A stretch of DNA of 64,000 bases from Cylindrodendrum hubeiense (GCA_014621425.1 JAANBB010000075.1:1-64000), one strand, 5' to 3'; positions 13,922-26,261 are shown, numbered from the stretch's first letter. The notes: generated by a model not told the origin, from the letters alone. Numbers and translations are program-made.

Positions 13922-14933
13922 GGCTATCGGAACGAGATGTTGGAGGATGGGGGAGGCGAGTAGTTCGTCGGGAGGTAGGAGGTGGGTGCTGGAACGCGTC
14001 GCTCGGAGCAGCTAGCAATGCGCCTCGAGTCAACGGACGAGCAGCTCATCGGCCAATTTAGAATCCAGGGAGCATAGTCAATCGCGAGACTCGGGAGTGT
14101 TGATGGATTGCGTGGATTCGGGAGGGATGATGGAGCGCGGTCGAGGTGGTTCGCGAGTAGAAGTGACGGTCGTGTTAAATTTGTTGCGTCGTCAGGCTGA
14201 TGAGAATTAGAAGCCCCAGCTGGCAGAGCAGCCGTGTGGTCCGTGCTACGGGGTGAATGAGCTCGGCGGGGCCCATGCAGGCTGGTGGTTGGTCGCTGGG
14301 CTACAGGCGACCTGCAGGTGTTTTATGGAGCTGAACCGCCTCTTCAACCTCGTCTCAGTGCAACACTGCAAGTTACGTGGACAATCTTACACGGTACGAT
14401 TTACAGGCTAGAACGGATATTCATGAATAAAGGAATGATATTCGGGTGGCATGTCAACAATTTCTTCCCGAGGACCTCCAACTTTTCATCATGGCTAATT
14501 GATGAACGCCCAGCACTCAGCTAGCCCAAGACAACCAAAGCTGCCTGAAGAAGATGCAATATGCTGCCTGCGTTCCAGCCGTGGCCCGAGTTAAACCTCG
14601 TGGCGGCTCTTCACCTTATTCACACCAAAAACGTAGTCGTGGAATAGGGCTCATGTGCAGCTAACCGCCCTGGAATCCAAGTTGCCAGCTGGCAGGCACT
14701 CTCTATCAGCTGCCCACTTCAAACTGACCTCGCGAGTGCATCCACTCGTTCCAAGGTGTCTGGTACCTACCTTATTTACCAAATCATTCTCGTAAACGCT
14801 TCTTCTTTCTCTTCCTCTCGCAACCGTGCTATCATCATCTTCGTTGCTGACTCCTGGTGGATCTCCACAACCATCTCACAACCACGACGAGACATGAAAC
14901 ACCAGACCGACAGAAAAGAAGATTCATTACAAA
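13922..14933. other. Divergent intergenic region, CTR9/membrane protein
   Basis: About 1 kb should contain both promoters. The stretch before 14934 is rich in CT and CA (a leader-like TTCTTTCTCTTCCTCTC at about 14801-14817). No RNA gene or coding frame is convincing. Confidence 0.55.
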
Positions 14934-15998
14934 ATGGACCTTTGCTCTCGGATTTCCACCGCTTTCTCAGGCCCTAGGGCCCTGCATATCAACTCCCTTT
15001 TCCACCGTCAGAACAGTCAGTGCTCTGGTTGGAACTGTTTGACAACAGCCCAGCAATTCGGAATAATTCTCAGCATCGTTGTGACTTCGGTCGTTTTGAT
15101 ACTTGCCTACATGTACTATCTTGGTAGGATAACTCTATCTCACCAACAGCTGGTACTGGCTCGTCGTCGCAGCCGCCGGCGACGTCGCCGCTTTCCAACA
15201 CCTAACATTGTTATGGGACCGCTCCCTGTTCATCAGCAGCATCCTAACTACCAACAAAGAATCTTGTACCAGCCGGTTCTTTGCAATCCTGCGGCAGTTT
15301 CCGTTCCGCATCCCATGGGTCATTTATCTCCAGGTCACCTACCTGCAGGTCAAATTCCCCAGCAGCCGATTCCAATGGCCTACCCAATCCCGCCATACCA
15401 GTTTCGAAACCCCTGGGGATCATTCCGGGCAGAAACCCACCGTGGAGGCTCAGCTCATAGCAGCTCATCACCTTCGTCTAGGGGATCACCTCCACGACAG
15501 CCAACTTGGCGACAAAGACTAAGTCGCGTCTTCACGATTCCAATCGGAAGAGTGTCCACGATAGAAAGCTCATCCGCGCCTGGAACTCCTATTCGTTCTA
15601 GATCTCGATCCACAATCAGACGTGGGAGAGACAGACAGATCACCCCCATGTCAAGACCTCGCGCAGTGGAATTGTCGCCTCACAATAGTCGAGGGAGGAT
15701 TTACCCCGTGAGCCCTACCCGGTCGTCCCGAACTGGTCATGCTTGTGCTTTGCATCAGAGCGACGAGAGTGTGTATCATTCACCGCGTACCGACATTGCA
15801 ACTGTTCACAGTGACGACTATGAACTACAGCCGACTCCAGTGCCTGACAGTCGAGTAGGAGACTTGGCAGCCTCTTATCAACCCTCGGTTGCCATCACCG
15901 CAAATGGGACAGCGAAAAGTAGCAGCAGTTTCGAAAGCAACATTTACTCAGATGATAAGCACTATATACCATCGGCCTCTTCATTACGGTCAGGATAG
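14934..15998 (+). CDS. Single-pass membrane protein, unrecognised
   Basis: An uninterrupted frame of 354 codons. I do not recognise a characterised family. The N-terminus (1-41) has three cysteines, including CSGWNC at about 30-35. One clear hydrophobic segment follows at about 42-63. Directly after it comes a strongly basic cluster with about ten Arg within residues 77-87. By the positive-inside rule this suggests an outside N-terminus and a cytoplasmic C-terminal tail of about 280 residues. The tail is disordered, rich in Pro, Ser and Arg, with a Pro/Gln/His part (about 95-160) and then RSRS-like stretches. There is no cleavable signal peptide. Its protein-like composition, clean start and stop and single TM argue for a real gene. 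A conserved but uncharacterised fungal membrane protein is the safest description. Extra introns within the low-complexity tail cannot be excluded. Confidence 0.65.
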   Translation: MDLCSRISTAFSGPRALHINSLFHRQNSQCSGWNCLTTAQQFGIILSIVVTSVVLILAYMYYLGRITLSHQQLVLARRRSRRRRRRFPTPNIVMGPLPVHQQHPNYQQRILYQPVLCNPAAVSVPHPMGHLSPGHLPAGQIPQQPIPMAYPIPPYQFRNPWGSFRAETHRGGSAHSSSSPSSRGSPPRQPTWRQRLSRVFTIPIGRVSTIESSSAPGTPIRSRSRSTIRRGRDRQITPMSRPRAVELSPHNSRGRIYPVSPTRSSRTGHACALHQSDESVYHSPRTDIATVHSDDYELQPTPVPDSRVGDLAASYQPSVAITANGTAKSSSSFESNIYSDDKHYIPSASSLRSG

Positions 15999-17557
15999 AG
16001 TCCAGATTCAGGATCAGTCACGCCTACCACCAGACAAACAGATTCCAATGCCAAGCCAAACCAAGCACATATGTTGTCACATCATACCTCTGCAGCCCAT
16101 ACCAATAGGCTTACAACACCCTTGTAAGGTACGTCGAGCCCATGGTGTTGCAGGTCTCTAACTCTTGGAGAGGCACAGCCAGTCATCGGGAATGGGGGGG
16201 TTGGCGACGCGACGGCGTCAACGGGAAGAGAACAAAGGATTTCTTGACCCACTACGGCCCCGGGGTTGGCTCGCGGCTGATAACATGCCTCCGTTTCGTC
16301 GGCAAGAGTTTCGAATGATAGGACGAAAGCACCCGCCAAGGGGACGAAACCGCCGTGGGCGGGAGACTGGCAGGATGAAATGGGACAAAAGGTATGGCAT
16401 TTTCTGACAAACAGATATCAACATATTGCTAATGGTTACACTTCCACAGGCGTGTGTTTCCGAGTGAGATGAGTGATGATGAGACGGTTACCCCATTCCC
16501 ACCCGAAGCAGTTCATCAAGGAAGAGATAACTGCCACTTGTAAGAGCACAGAGTCAAGACATTGAGGCGCAGGAGTCAGGCGGATGCAATGGAAGGCGGT
16601 CGATACAGAAGTGGGATGCTCTGATAAACAGAGTGGGCGTCGGCTAGAGTGGGCGGAGAGAACCAGAGGATGATGCGCGGTTATCAGTATGAGGTATGAG
16701 GCATGAGGGCAGAAGTACGATATGGGGCTCTAGCCACGCCACGACATATGATGTGCCTAGTTGAAGTAGTTGGTCACGAAACTCGAGACTGTTGCCACTC
16801 TCCTCCATCCATCATTGCCTCACCTACGTACCTCAAGGCGCGAAGCACGCCTGTCTAGTCGGAGAAGTGGCGTATGGCACATTACTATGTAGGGACACTC
16901 GGCAATGGAACCCACCCTTTTCCTCAACGGGTTCGCTGTGGCATCGCTCGTCCCTGTTTGGCGGGTGCCTCCAAGAGTGGTCGTGGGGGGGGGGTACGTA
17001 CCCTGTCCCTGATGACATCCACGGCAGCTTGTTGGCCCATGCGCTGGCTGGGAGCGACGCAGCGTCATCATCGTCTCCAGGCTTCTAAATTCCCTAATAA
17101 ATCCCCTGTAACCTGTACGTAGCAGGCTGGTGCACCACTTCCGGAGCTAGCAGGTTGCTTGCGCCTGAGCCTTACTTAGCACGGCCACCTCACATCCGCA
17201 TCCACCAGCCCATCCAGCCCCGTCCAGACGCCCCGTCCAGACGTCAAACCATCCGCCGACACCGCCGCGCTCGCGACACAATCTGCCGCTCCTTAGCACC
17301 CGTTTCTGCCGTCTTCTGGAGCTTTCGGAATGGCGACAGTGCCCTGAATCAACTTGCGCTCCTGTCTCACAGTCTCCTTGATTCCCTCGTCGACCACCCT
17401 GCCCCTCCCAAGACCCCCACCAGCCACCACCCTACTACGTACTACGTCCCCTCGACCCTCGGTACCACTGGAGCTCCATCTCCGCCACAGCCTCTCCATC
17501 CAGGCGCCAGCTTAACAACGCTGCGGTTTGCCCGCAACTCGCAAACGATCCATCGCC
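15999..17557. other. Intergenic region upstream of SNX41
   Basis: About 1.56 kb holds the 3' region of the membrane-protein gene and the SNX41 promoter and leader. The last 400 bases are C-rich, as in many fungal leaders. No gene or structured element is apparent. Confidence 0.55.
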
Positions 17558-19693
17558 ATGTGGAACGACGAAGAAGATAACAACCCGTATGGGACCAGCT
17601 TTGACCGCCGCGACTCGCAAACATCCTCTTCCGCAAACCCGACCTCCCCGACGGCTCGTGAATGTGAGTCCCTCACTGCTGCTCTTCCGTCCCGCCATGT
17701 GCCCCATTCAATATGATGCACCCGGTCTGGATCGACCGCTCTAGCCAGGACTCTGCTGATTATTCTTGCGCGCCCATAGACCGATCCTTGGAACCCCCTC
17801 ACACTCCAACTTCTGGCAGCGATGACGAGCAACTGCAGTCTGGCCACGCCGCCGGTCGTGTCGACAGCGACGAGGATATAGTTTCGAGGGACGATGCTGG
17901 CCCCCGGCGCAAGCCTGGCGGCTACGACAGTCGCATCGAGCAGATCCTCTACGAGAATCCCGACTTGCCCATCGTCATTACCGACGCTGGCAAGAGCATC
18001 GAGAGCGGTGGCAGATACATTGTGTACACCATCCGGACTGGGGTATGACCGCCAACTTCGTCTCCTAGGACTTACACTAACATGGAAGCAAAGGATCTCG
18101 AAGTACGACGCCGATACTCTGAATTCGCCTCCCTGCGCGACGCCCTAACCCGTCTCCATCCCACTCTCGTCATCCCCCCCATCCCGGAGAAGCATACCAT
18201 GGCCGACTATGCTGCGAACCCGACAAATGCAAAACAGGACCAACAAATCATCGACCTGCGAAAGCGTATGCTAGCAGTCTTCCTGAACCGTTGTCGCCGA
18301 ATGGATATCGTCAGGACAGACGGGGTGTGGTGGAGGTTTCTCGACCCCAACGCTAGCTGGGTAGGTCATGGGTTGGTGACATGAGGATGATATATGCTGA
18401 CGAGGTGATAGAGCGAGGTCCTCCATTCCCACCCGGTTGCATCGATCCCGAAATCAGTTCTAAAGGCGCCACCCTTGGATACGGCTAACCCCTCCGCTGC
18501 CCACAACTATCTCCCCATTCCTCCAGTGTCAGCAAAGCTGAAGACCGTTGCGGGCCCGAACCACGATACCAGCTCGGGCGCTATTCAGGCAGGCCCTCAC
18601 GCATTTGGTCGATTCCCCCCTGAAACTCACAGCCTGACCGAGCAAGAGCTGGATCCATACTTCATCTCCTATGAGGCCTCCATCAAGGAGATGGAGATGC
18701 TCCTGACGGGCCCGATGGAAAAGGTCAATCGCCGGACTCTCAGTCACTTGTCGTCTTTGGCAGCCGATCTTTGCGAGCTGGGGTCTGTATACAATGGATT
18801 TGCCGTGTCGGAACAAGCCCCATCGCTTGGTCCAGCCATTGAGCGAGTGGGTCAAGCCGCGGACTTGTCGTACATCGCAACTGAGGAACTATCAGGGTCT
18901 CTCGGAGCAAGCTTCGCCGAGCCGATGCGAGAGAATGCGCAGTTTGCTGGTGTCGTTCGTAGCGTCCTCAGATACAGGGTTCTCAAGCGTGTGCAGCAGG
19001 ACCTCACAACTGAGGAGCTGAACAAGAAGAGAGCGCTTCTCGATCAGTTGGAACGCACCGAGGCCGAAGCGCGGCGAATCGAGAACTATCTGTCCGGTAG
19101 TCAACACATCTCTCCGCCACCCAAGAGATCAACAAGTCTCAGAGAACCCAGCTCCCAGTATAGACGCGATGGCGGCAGCGAGGACACAGAGTCCATCGAC
19201 TCTGATTTCCCTCCAACACACGGCGACTTTCCTTCAGCACCACCATCAGCCAGCCAAGGACTTCCCGAGCGGAGCACTAGCGTGCCGTCACATAAGAAAA
19301 TGCCAAGTGGAAACTCGATAACGAACAAAATCTTCGGACCTATTCGCCATGCTGTGCAGGGCGTTGTAGACGTTGACCCCGAACGTACACGACGAGACAC
19401 GATTGGAAAGACCAGGGAAAGCATTGGACAGTTGGAACAAGCGCAGGTGGCGGCTGAGCGAGACGTCAAAGATGCTAGCGCAAGCGTTTTGAAGGATCTG
19501 AAGAGGTTTCAGAAGGACAAGGAAGAGGACTTGCGGCGATACATGGTAAGTCTAATCGGCCTCGTATGGGCCACCTCGTGGTACTAACATTCGATAGCTT
19601 GCTTATGCGCAGAGCCAAATCGAGTGGGCAAAGAAGAGCAAGCTGCAATGGGAAGAAGCTAGGGCCGAGGTGGAGAAGATTGACGAGGCATGA
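17558..19693 (+). CDS. SNX41: Sorting nexin SNX41/ATG20-like (PX-BAR)
   Basis: Five exons (17558-17663, 17780-18042, 18094-18360, 18412-19545, 19598-19693) join in frame across introns of 116, 51, 51 and 52 nt and give 621 residues. The family binds PI3P on endosomes and acts in retrieval to the Golgi and in selective autophagy. The start MWNDEEDNNPYG and the early TSSSANPTSPT stretch are characteristic of filamentous-fungal Snx41. A PX domain spans about residues 90-215, with RRRYSEFASLRDAL as the phosphoinositide-binding element. The rest is a helical BAR-type region interrupted by a disordered Ser/Pro linker (about 400-490). In filamentous ascomycetes one protein commonly covers the roles of yeast Snx41 and Atg20, so the two names cannot be separated here. 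The first acceptor was chosen because the nearer CCAG acceptor creates an immediate stop, whereas CCATAG keeps the frame. Confidence 0.88.
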
Positions 19694-20458
19694 GATGCCT
19701 GCTTTGTGTATTGATGAGCGAGTTTGGTTGAGGAATGAATAAGGAGAGGAAAAGGTAAACTACATTAATTCACGGAGCTGACAGCTCTCTTCATTGTGGC
19801 ATTTATGGGGATGCGATGGTGTCACATGTGAAGAAGGGAGCCCCTGGCATTGATTGGAGCAAAGCCCACGGACGCGGCCAGGTCTGCTTTGTTAGAGCCT
19901 CCTAATAGTTATTAAGAACACCCAATTCCATTCAACGTTGAAGTGAGGAATTCGTTCATTTTCCCTGAATCTTCTTTCTTTGTCCATGTCAAAGAGCGCG
20001 TGGGGGGCCCGCCCGTGGGTTAGATTGATGCAACTTGATGGTCATTGTGATAACGAAATGCATGCAGACGATCATTTGAGGAGAAGCACTGTAGCACTCC
20101 AGCAATCAATTCTAACTCCGAATGTATTATCCTTCTTCATCATGATTCCATCTCTCCACATCGGCTGGCAAGTATCGGTGAATTACTCCCTGTTTCGGCT
20201 TCTGGCGGTCGTCCAGGACGATGCCTTAGCAATGCGGCGTCAAAGCGCTTATCGATAAGGGCGTGCGTCGTTGCGACAAACACCCTCGCTCGTCGCAACC
20301 CCCATTGCAAGCTGTCAAAGAAACTTCTGCCGCGCTATGCCTCCAGGTTCTTCTAATGGCGCCTGGCCCTTGTTGTATTTGATGATTCACTGATTCCACC
20401 ACGCGCGTCCCCATTCGACTGAGCGCGACGCGCTACTTTCCGAGTCGATCCAGTCACC
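19694..20458. other. Intergenic region between SNX41 and CEG1
   Basis: 765 bases between two plus-strand genes. It holds the SNX41 3' region and the CEG1 promoter, and I see no other element. Confidence 0.55.
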
Positions 20459-21703
20459 ATGGAAGGCCCAGATGGCCCCATCACCTCCATCGCCGAGCCT
20501 GGCGTCAAGGCCGAGGGACAACTGCTGTACTCGATGCGCAAGGAGGTGGCAGAGCTTCTCGGGCGTCACCAGACCAGCTTCCCTGGTGCGCAGCCAGTGA
20601 GCTTTGCTCGTCAGCACTTGGAGGAGCTCACTAAGCAAGAGTAAACACACCCCGACGCGAGGAATGTCCAACTCCTAGACTGCTGCTAACCTCTGACCGC
20701 CAGTTACTACGTATGCGAGAAGTCGGACGGCATCCGATACCTTCTCTACTCGACATCCGACGAGGGCGGTGGCGAGGCGCACTACCTGATCGACCGCAAG
20801 AACGACTACTGGTTCATCACCAACCGGAACCTCCACTTTCCTCTCGAGAACGATCAGGGAGCATTCCATACGGCAACCCTGGTCGATGGCGAACTGGTTT
20901 GGGATAGCCTGCCCAATGGCAAGGCAGAGCCTCGCTTTCTCGTCTTTGACTGCCTTGTCATGGACGGTAACAAGCTCATGGATCGCACATTGGACAAGCG
21001 GCTGGCCTACTTCAAGGAGCGACTGTACAATCCATATAAAAAGCTATTCAAGGACTTTCCCGACGAGCTCCGATTTCAGCCATTCTACGTTGAGATGAAG
21101 CCCTTCCAGCTGGGCTATGGCATCGAGATGATGTTCAAGCAAGTCCTACCAAGCTTGAAGCACGGCAACGATGGCCTTATTTTCACCTGCCGCAACACGC
21201 CCTACAAGCACGGCACCGACCCACACATCCTCAAGTGGAAGCCTCCGGAGGAAAACACTGTGGACTGCCGCCTGCGCCTAACATTCCCCACGGTCGAGCC
21301 CGACGAGCTGGAGAGGCGCGAGGGTATGACGGAGCCGTTCGTTGACTACGACAGCGTTCCCAAGGCCGAGCTCTTCGTCTTCACGGGAGACAGCGGCCCG
21401 GACCGGTACGAACGCTTCCACGATGTGTTTATTACCGAGGATGAGTGGGAGATTCTGAAGGGCCTGAACGATCCCTTGGACGACCGCATTGTCGAGTGTA
21501 ACCTGGACGACCAGACCCGGTGGCGCATCGTCCGTTTCCGAGACGACAAGAGCGAGGCGAACCACAAGAGCACGATTACGAGTGTACTCGAGAGCATCAA
21601 CGACCGCGTTTCAGACAAGGACCTCTACAAGGCCGCCAGCCGGATCCGCGACAGCTGGAAGGCCCGCCAGGCTCGCGCGGATCAAGAGAAGCGCTCTCGG
21701 TAG
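20459..21703 (+). CDS. CEG1: mRNA guanylyltransferase (capping enzyme alpha subunit)
   Basis: Two exons (20459-20640 and 20704-21703) join across a 63-nt intron with a CTGCTAAC branch site to give 393 residues. The enzyme transfers GMP from GTP to the diphosphate 5' end of nascent mRNA in the nucleus. The nucleotidyltransferase motif I, EKSDGIR, is completed just after the splice junction, and its Lys67 is the GMP-accepting residue. Further motifs are visible: DRKNDYWF (III-like), TLVDGELV (IIIa), DGLIFTCRNTPYKHG (IV) and HILKWKPP (V), followed by a C-terminal OB-fold with WRIVRFRDDKSEANH. All catalytic elements are present and the length fits yeast-type single-domain enzymes. The triphosphatase is therefore encoded separately, as in fungi generally. 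It converges with the Ser/Thr-rich gene. Confidence 0.95.
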
Positions 21704-22262
21704 ACCCTCTCGCACCCAACCCAGCAATGGAACATGGCACAAGGCACAAGGCGGAACATGACACGTTGGCCGAAATCATGATTTAGAGAAGGACGGTTCT
21801 GCCCCTTATTTCTTGACTGCTGGGCAAGTTTGTTGGGGGAGACACTTGGGTGAAGGTGGGAGATGGCGTCCGTGGAGAGTCTTTCTAGGATAGGGCGAGG
21901 CGTTTGGTCGAAAGATTTGGAAGGGCAAATATCATCAGTTTGCAGTATTTCTCGAGGAGTCGCCTCAGTTTCGAGATTATAGCGGCTGCTCGCAAAAATT
22001 AGAGTCACAATCGGATCGTATACGTCTACTTCACACAGCCATGCCACGCCACTGAATTTTGAACTACCTAGCTCCTCATCTCAACTTATTATCTAGGTAG
22101 GAGGTGGTCAACAACCCCAAAATAGACCCCGTTGTTTTGATTTCCAGTGTTTCCATGCCAAATTAAGTTGACGAGACTCGAAAAATTCCAAACTAGCCCT
22201 TAGTCTTTGGGGCTACGTCTTCTCGTCCCAATCCAAGGGCTTGCGGCATGCTTTTGGTCCGC
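21704..22262. other. Convergent 3' intergenic region, CEG1/Ser-Thr protein
   Basis: 559 bases between tail-to-tail genes, with AT-rich sequence at about 22080-22200. It probably consists of both 3' UTRs. Confidence 0.55.
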
Positions 22263-23683
22263 TCAGAGCATGAACATGATGGTTGCGATCAACATGATGG
22301 CGCAGCCAAGGTTGGAGGTGCCACTGCCGCTGCCCCAACCGCGAGGCTCAGGCTTCTTGCTTCCACCAGAAACGACCACGATCGGGGTCGTGGGGTTGGG
22401 AACGGTAGTGACGGTGCCGGAGGGGCTGTTTGCGATGGTATTGTTGACGGTTGGATAGGGGGGCTCAAAAACCTGGATGGTGGTAGTGGATAGAAGAGGC
22501 TCCCCGCTTGTCTCGGTGACGAAGATGGTCAAGGTAGTACTGGGCGAGGGGGAGACCGCGGTGATGGCCTCGCCAGCGGCCTCGGAGGTAACGCCTTGGG
22601 ACGACAAAGGCTCATCATAGGGGTCGGAAATAGTGACCACGACGATGGCCGACTCCTGTGTGGTGATAGTCTTCTGGATAGTAGTAACCTTGGTGACAGT
22701 GCTCAGGGTGTGCTTGGGAGGGTACAGGTCGTCTGTGATAGTGACGACTGTGCGAATGCTCCCAGTGACCGAGTAGCTATGCTGGACCTCTGTTATCGTC
22801 AAAGGGTTGCCGGAGACAGTCGCGTCGGGCAGGCCACTGCTGATCGAGAAGTCGGTCTGGAGGTCGGTCACCGTGGCAGGGTCCCCCGAGATGGTGGCAT
22901 CGGGTAGTCCGCTGGAGACAGACCAGTCCGTCTGCAAGTTGGTGATGGTGTTCGGGTTTCCAGAAACGGTGGCATCTGGCAGTCCACTCGAAATGGTGAG
23001 GTCGGTTTGAACCGCAGTCACAGTGAAAGGGCTGCCGGTCACGGTCGCATCCTCGGGAGAGGATGGGGTAGGGATAAGCGTGATTGTGACGCTCTGGGTC
23101 ATTGTGACAACTTCCATGCTGCAGACCTCGGAGGAACTCTCGATGGTGGCAAGCGAGACCGAAGTAATCGGCTCGGGTTTTCTAACTGTGATGTAGGTGG
23201 TGCCGGTCACAGTCTCTGTCTTGGTTGTCATCTGAGGAGCACGGCTGATGCTGTAGAGGGTGGTGAGAGCAGTCTGAGTCCTGTAGGCAGTCAGAAAGAG
23301 GCGACGAATGGCTTTCAAGATGGGCTCACGAAATGGGAATGGGGACACCATCCTGGCCATGGTCATGACCATCGTGGCGACGAACAAGACCATGGGTACT
23401 TTCGTGGCCCATGCCCTCCATCATGAAGACTTCGCCATCAGAGTGAGCATCCAACTCTACCGCGCCTCTGAGTTAGTATCGACTGATGAACCGATCAAGG
23501 GGCGCTTGCGATCCTACCATATTGAGCAGAAAGGATACCGATGCCAAACATGACTGCGAGCATACAGACGAGTAAAACACCACCGACAAGTAGTTTCTTG
23601 GGAGTGATGGTAGTCTTGAGCTTCTGGAATTGAGAGACCTTCTGGCCCACCTGGTGGACTTCCTGTCCTTTCTCGGCATCCAT
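22263..23683 (-). CDS. Ser/Thr-rich repeat surface protein with N-terminal TM and GPI-like tail, unrecognised
   Basis: Three exons (23683-23518, 23465-23330, 23280-22263) join in frame across introns of 52 and 49 nt and give 439 residues. The first 30 residues are polar and basic, followed by a hydrophobic segment at 31-53 that could be a signal anchor. Residues about 57-100 are His/Asp/Gly-rich (HDGHDHGQDG). Most of the rest is Ser/Thr/Val-rich, as in O-mannosylated wall or membrane proteins, and contains four 25-residue repeats with the core SSGLPDATVSGNP. The last 17 residues are hydrophobic and follow GSGSGTSN, resembling a GPI attachment signal. I recognise no enzyme domain. The first acceptor must be the second AG of CAGAG, because the first AG leads to a stop within three codons. 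An alternative gene model starting inside exon 3 would lose the TM. The location is inferred as cell surface. Confidence 0.7.
22758..23048 (-). repeat. Coding tandem repeat, 75-bp unit (25 residues) x about 4
   Basis: Four in-frame copies of a 25-residue unit occur inside the Ser/Thr-rich protein. Each contains ATVSGNP-like, TIT.LQTD-like and SSGLPD blocks, and the last copy is degenerate. The unit has diverged at the DNA level, so it is not a very recent expansion. Confidence 0.85.
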
Positions 23684-26003
23684 CGTGGTTGACACTGATG
23701 GCGGGCTGTCAGCATAGGCACGGTGTGAAGATGGAGGTAGAAGTCCTACTTGGATCGAAACGGTAACTGAATCGAGGTAAAAACGAGTGTGTCTGCCGTG
23801 TCGGTTAGTTGTATGTCGTGGTTTTAAAGGGAGATGTGTTGGGGGGCCGCGACGGTTTGCTTGACGCGTGAGTGTTGCACGGTGAGAGGTTGTACGGGGA
23901 AAGCGGATGAGCAACAGGTGGAAAAGCAGAGAATGATGTATACCACACGTACTTGAGTTTGCAGCAAAGCTTTGCTGAGTAAATCAAGTCAGAATGTTGA
24001 CGGTCAAGACAAGTCAAAACGAGAGACGATGTGAGAGGAAGTTGCAAGAGCAGAGTGTAGGTGCAGGTGTGAAAGAGGAAGGTAAATAACGCGGTGGGAG
24101 TATTTACGTCGCAGCGGTCAAGGCAGACGCATGTTTATGAGTTTTAGCAGTGAATCATTGAAACTAAGAGAGCGAAAGGGAAGAGAAAAGAAGGCATGCA
24201 GGCATCATCTCTGCCAGCTGGTTCGCAGCTGGCGGGAGCTGGCGGGAGTTGCAGAGTTGACAGCCGGCAGCCACTCAGGCCTGAGGCAAAGGAATACAAG
24301 GTAAACAACGAAAATTCACTGACGTTTGATCACGCTGTGGACGTTATTTCGGTAAAATATCGTGGAGTTTGAATCCCAGGTGTTCCTGTGATCGTTCATG
24401 CGTTCGCCACGCAGTAAGGAGAGTAGATGAGCTTCAAAGGTTAAGGGGAATTCCAAGAACTCAGGGAAGCAGAGTGACTTACATTTAGCGCCTTTGTTCG
24501 GATGGTTGCCTCCTTACTTATGGCCTGTCAAACGAGCGGGGATGGGAGTCGGGTCGAACAAAAATTGAACGAGTGGAAGAGAAGTCATGTGTAGAGGTGA
24601 GAGTGGAGGTGGTGTCGGAAGGAGGAGATGGAGGCAAGTATATGCTCTACGAAGGGACCAGTACGGGCAACCGTACTAGGTACCTACCTAGACAAACGAA
24701 TTTACCCTCTCCCGCTTGGTATTTCTTTTCGGAAATCCCACCTACCTAGCCGAGATCCAACAGGATGCGGCACGACGGGGGCTCCATCTTATGAGACGGG
24801 AAAGTGATTCGATGGTGCGCAAACGGCACAGCCAAAGCTGTACGACAAGTATTTCCTAAACCCCCAGGGCGAAACCGCGGACCTGTTCCAGTACAGAGTC
24901 ACAACCCCGTGTGCAGTGCATCGTGGGCTGTGTCGCTCGGCGTGAAATGAGGCAAACAGGGCCCGAGTCGTACATCAACGGCTGTGATGGAGCCCGAGTA
25001 CCACCGTGTATGTCACGACGCATGCGCTCTCGTATTTTTGGAAAAGGAATCTTGTTATGAGGGTGCGATGTTGCCAGGGAGGTTTGCTACCGGCAACAAA
25101 AGTCGCTGGCCATTGTAATGGGCGTCGATGCTTGACAGGGGCAAGGGGTGAAGCTCAAGGAGCTCTGATGATATGTAGGAATGACGAACAAAGCGTTGAG
25201 TTTCTCGGGACAGAACACCCTACGGCCCATCATCTCCCATAATTCGCGGCAGATGGTTTGTTGCACGAAGATAATCCATACCGTCGAGTCTGTGGTGTCA
25301 TCCGCTGCAGGACGTCATACAAAAGTTGACGAGATGAGACGGAGAGATGAGGGATCGTCGTGGCCAGTGAGCACCGCGTACACAGTTCCGCATCCTGCTG
25401 GACGAACCGTTTTTCCCTCCTCATTAGATGGCCTGCTTTGTTAGACTTCGGGGCGTCACTAACAAATCGCTACCTAGCCAGCCAGGGGGCGAACAATGTG
25501 GGATGCGAGGGTGACGCTCAAGTTCAAGGACCAGCCTCTGGTTTTCGCATTGGTTCTTGGGCAATTCCTGATCCATGGCATTCGAAGCCTTGTCGGCTCC
25601 CATCCGCATTATCACTTGGTCATGATCAAGGTGACACAATGTGGTTTCATTCGTAAACATGTTTCCCTGCGGAGGTCAACAATGTAAAACGAAGCAAAAA
25701 AAAGGAACCAAATAAAAAGGTTCCTTAGATGGAGAAACATAAAACACCAAAGACGTTTATCGCAATGGTTGACAACATGAACTACCTAGGTACCTATCGA
25801 AATGTTGGATATCTGTACTTGAACGGACGTGTGAAGGCGACTGACTGACTTCCATGTCAACAAACGTGCAGGAGACACGGCCCTTTGGGGACCTACCTGG
25901 TAGGTATGTAGGTAGTAAAGGTATTCAACTATCCGAGTCTTGCACGCATTGGCGGGGTCCACTCAAACAAAGCCGCAAGTAAATTGAGGCAGAGACGCGC
26001 TGG

Positions 26004-26042
26004 GGTGCTGGAGAGTGCTGGGGGTGCTGGGGGTGCTGGGTT
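26004..26042. repeat. Short GGTGCTGGG tandem repeat
   Basis: Several copies of a 9-base GGTGCTGGG-like unit in the PDS5 upstream region, with no coding role. Confidence 0.7.
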
Positions 26043-26261
26043 AATAGTGGAGGTGGCGCCAACTGTAGGCGCTAATTACACGGCCAGGACAGGACACTGG
26101 GCGGGAGCTGCAAAGTGGGCTGCTCCGGCAAGAGACAGGAGGAGACAGACAGGTCGCGTCGCGCGTAGCACCCCCCAAAAAAGCACAGCACCCGCAAGGC
26201 GACACGCAAAGCACACGCACGGCACACGGCACCTTTCCTCCGCTTATCACACCTCCAGCTG

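Noticed and set aside
18000..18100. Reading through the SNX41 intron at 18043
   Set aside because: Reading through gives a TGA one codon after the donor. Splicing to the CAAAG acceptor restores the PX motif DLEVRRRYSEF.
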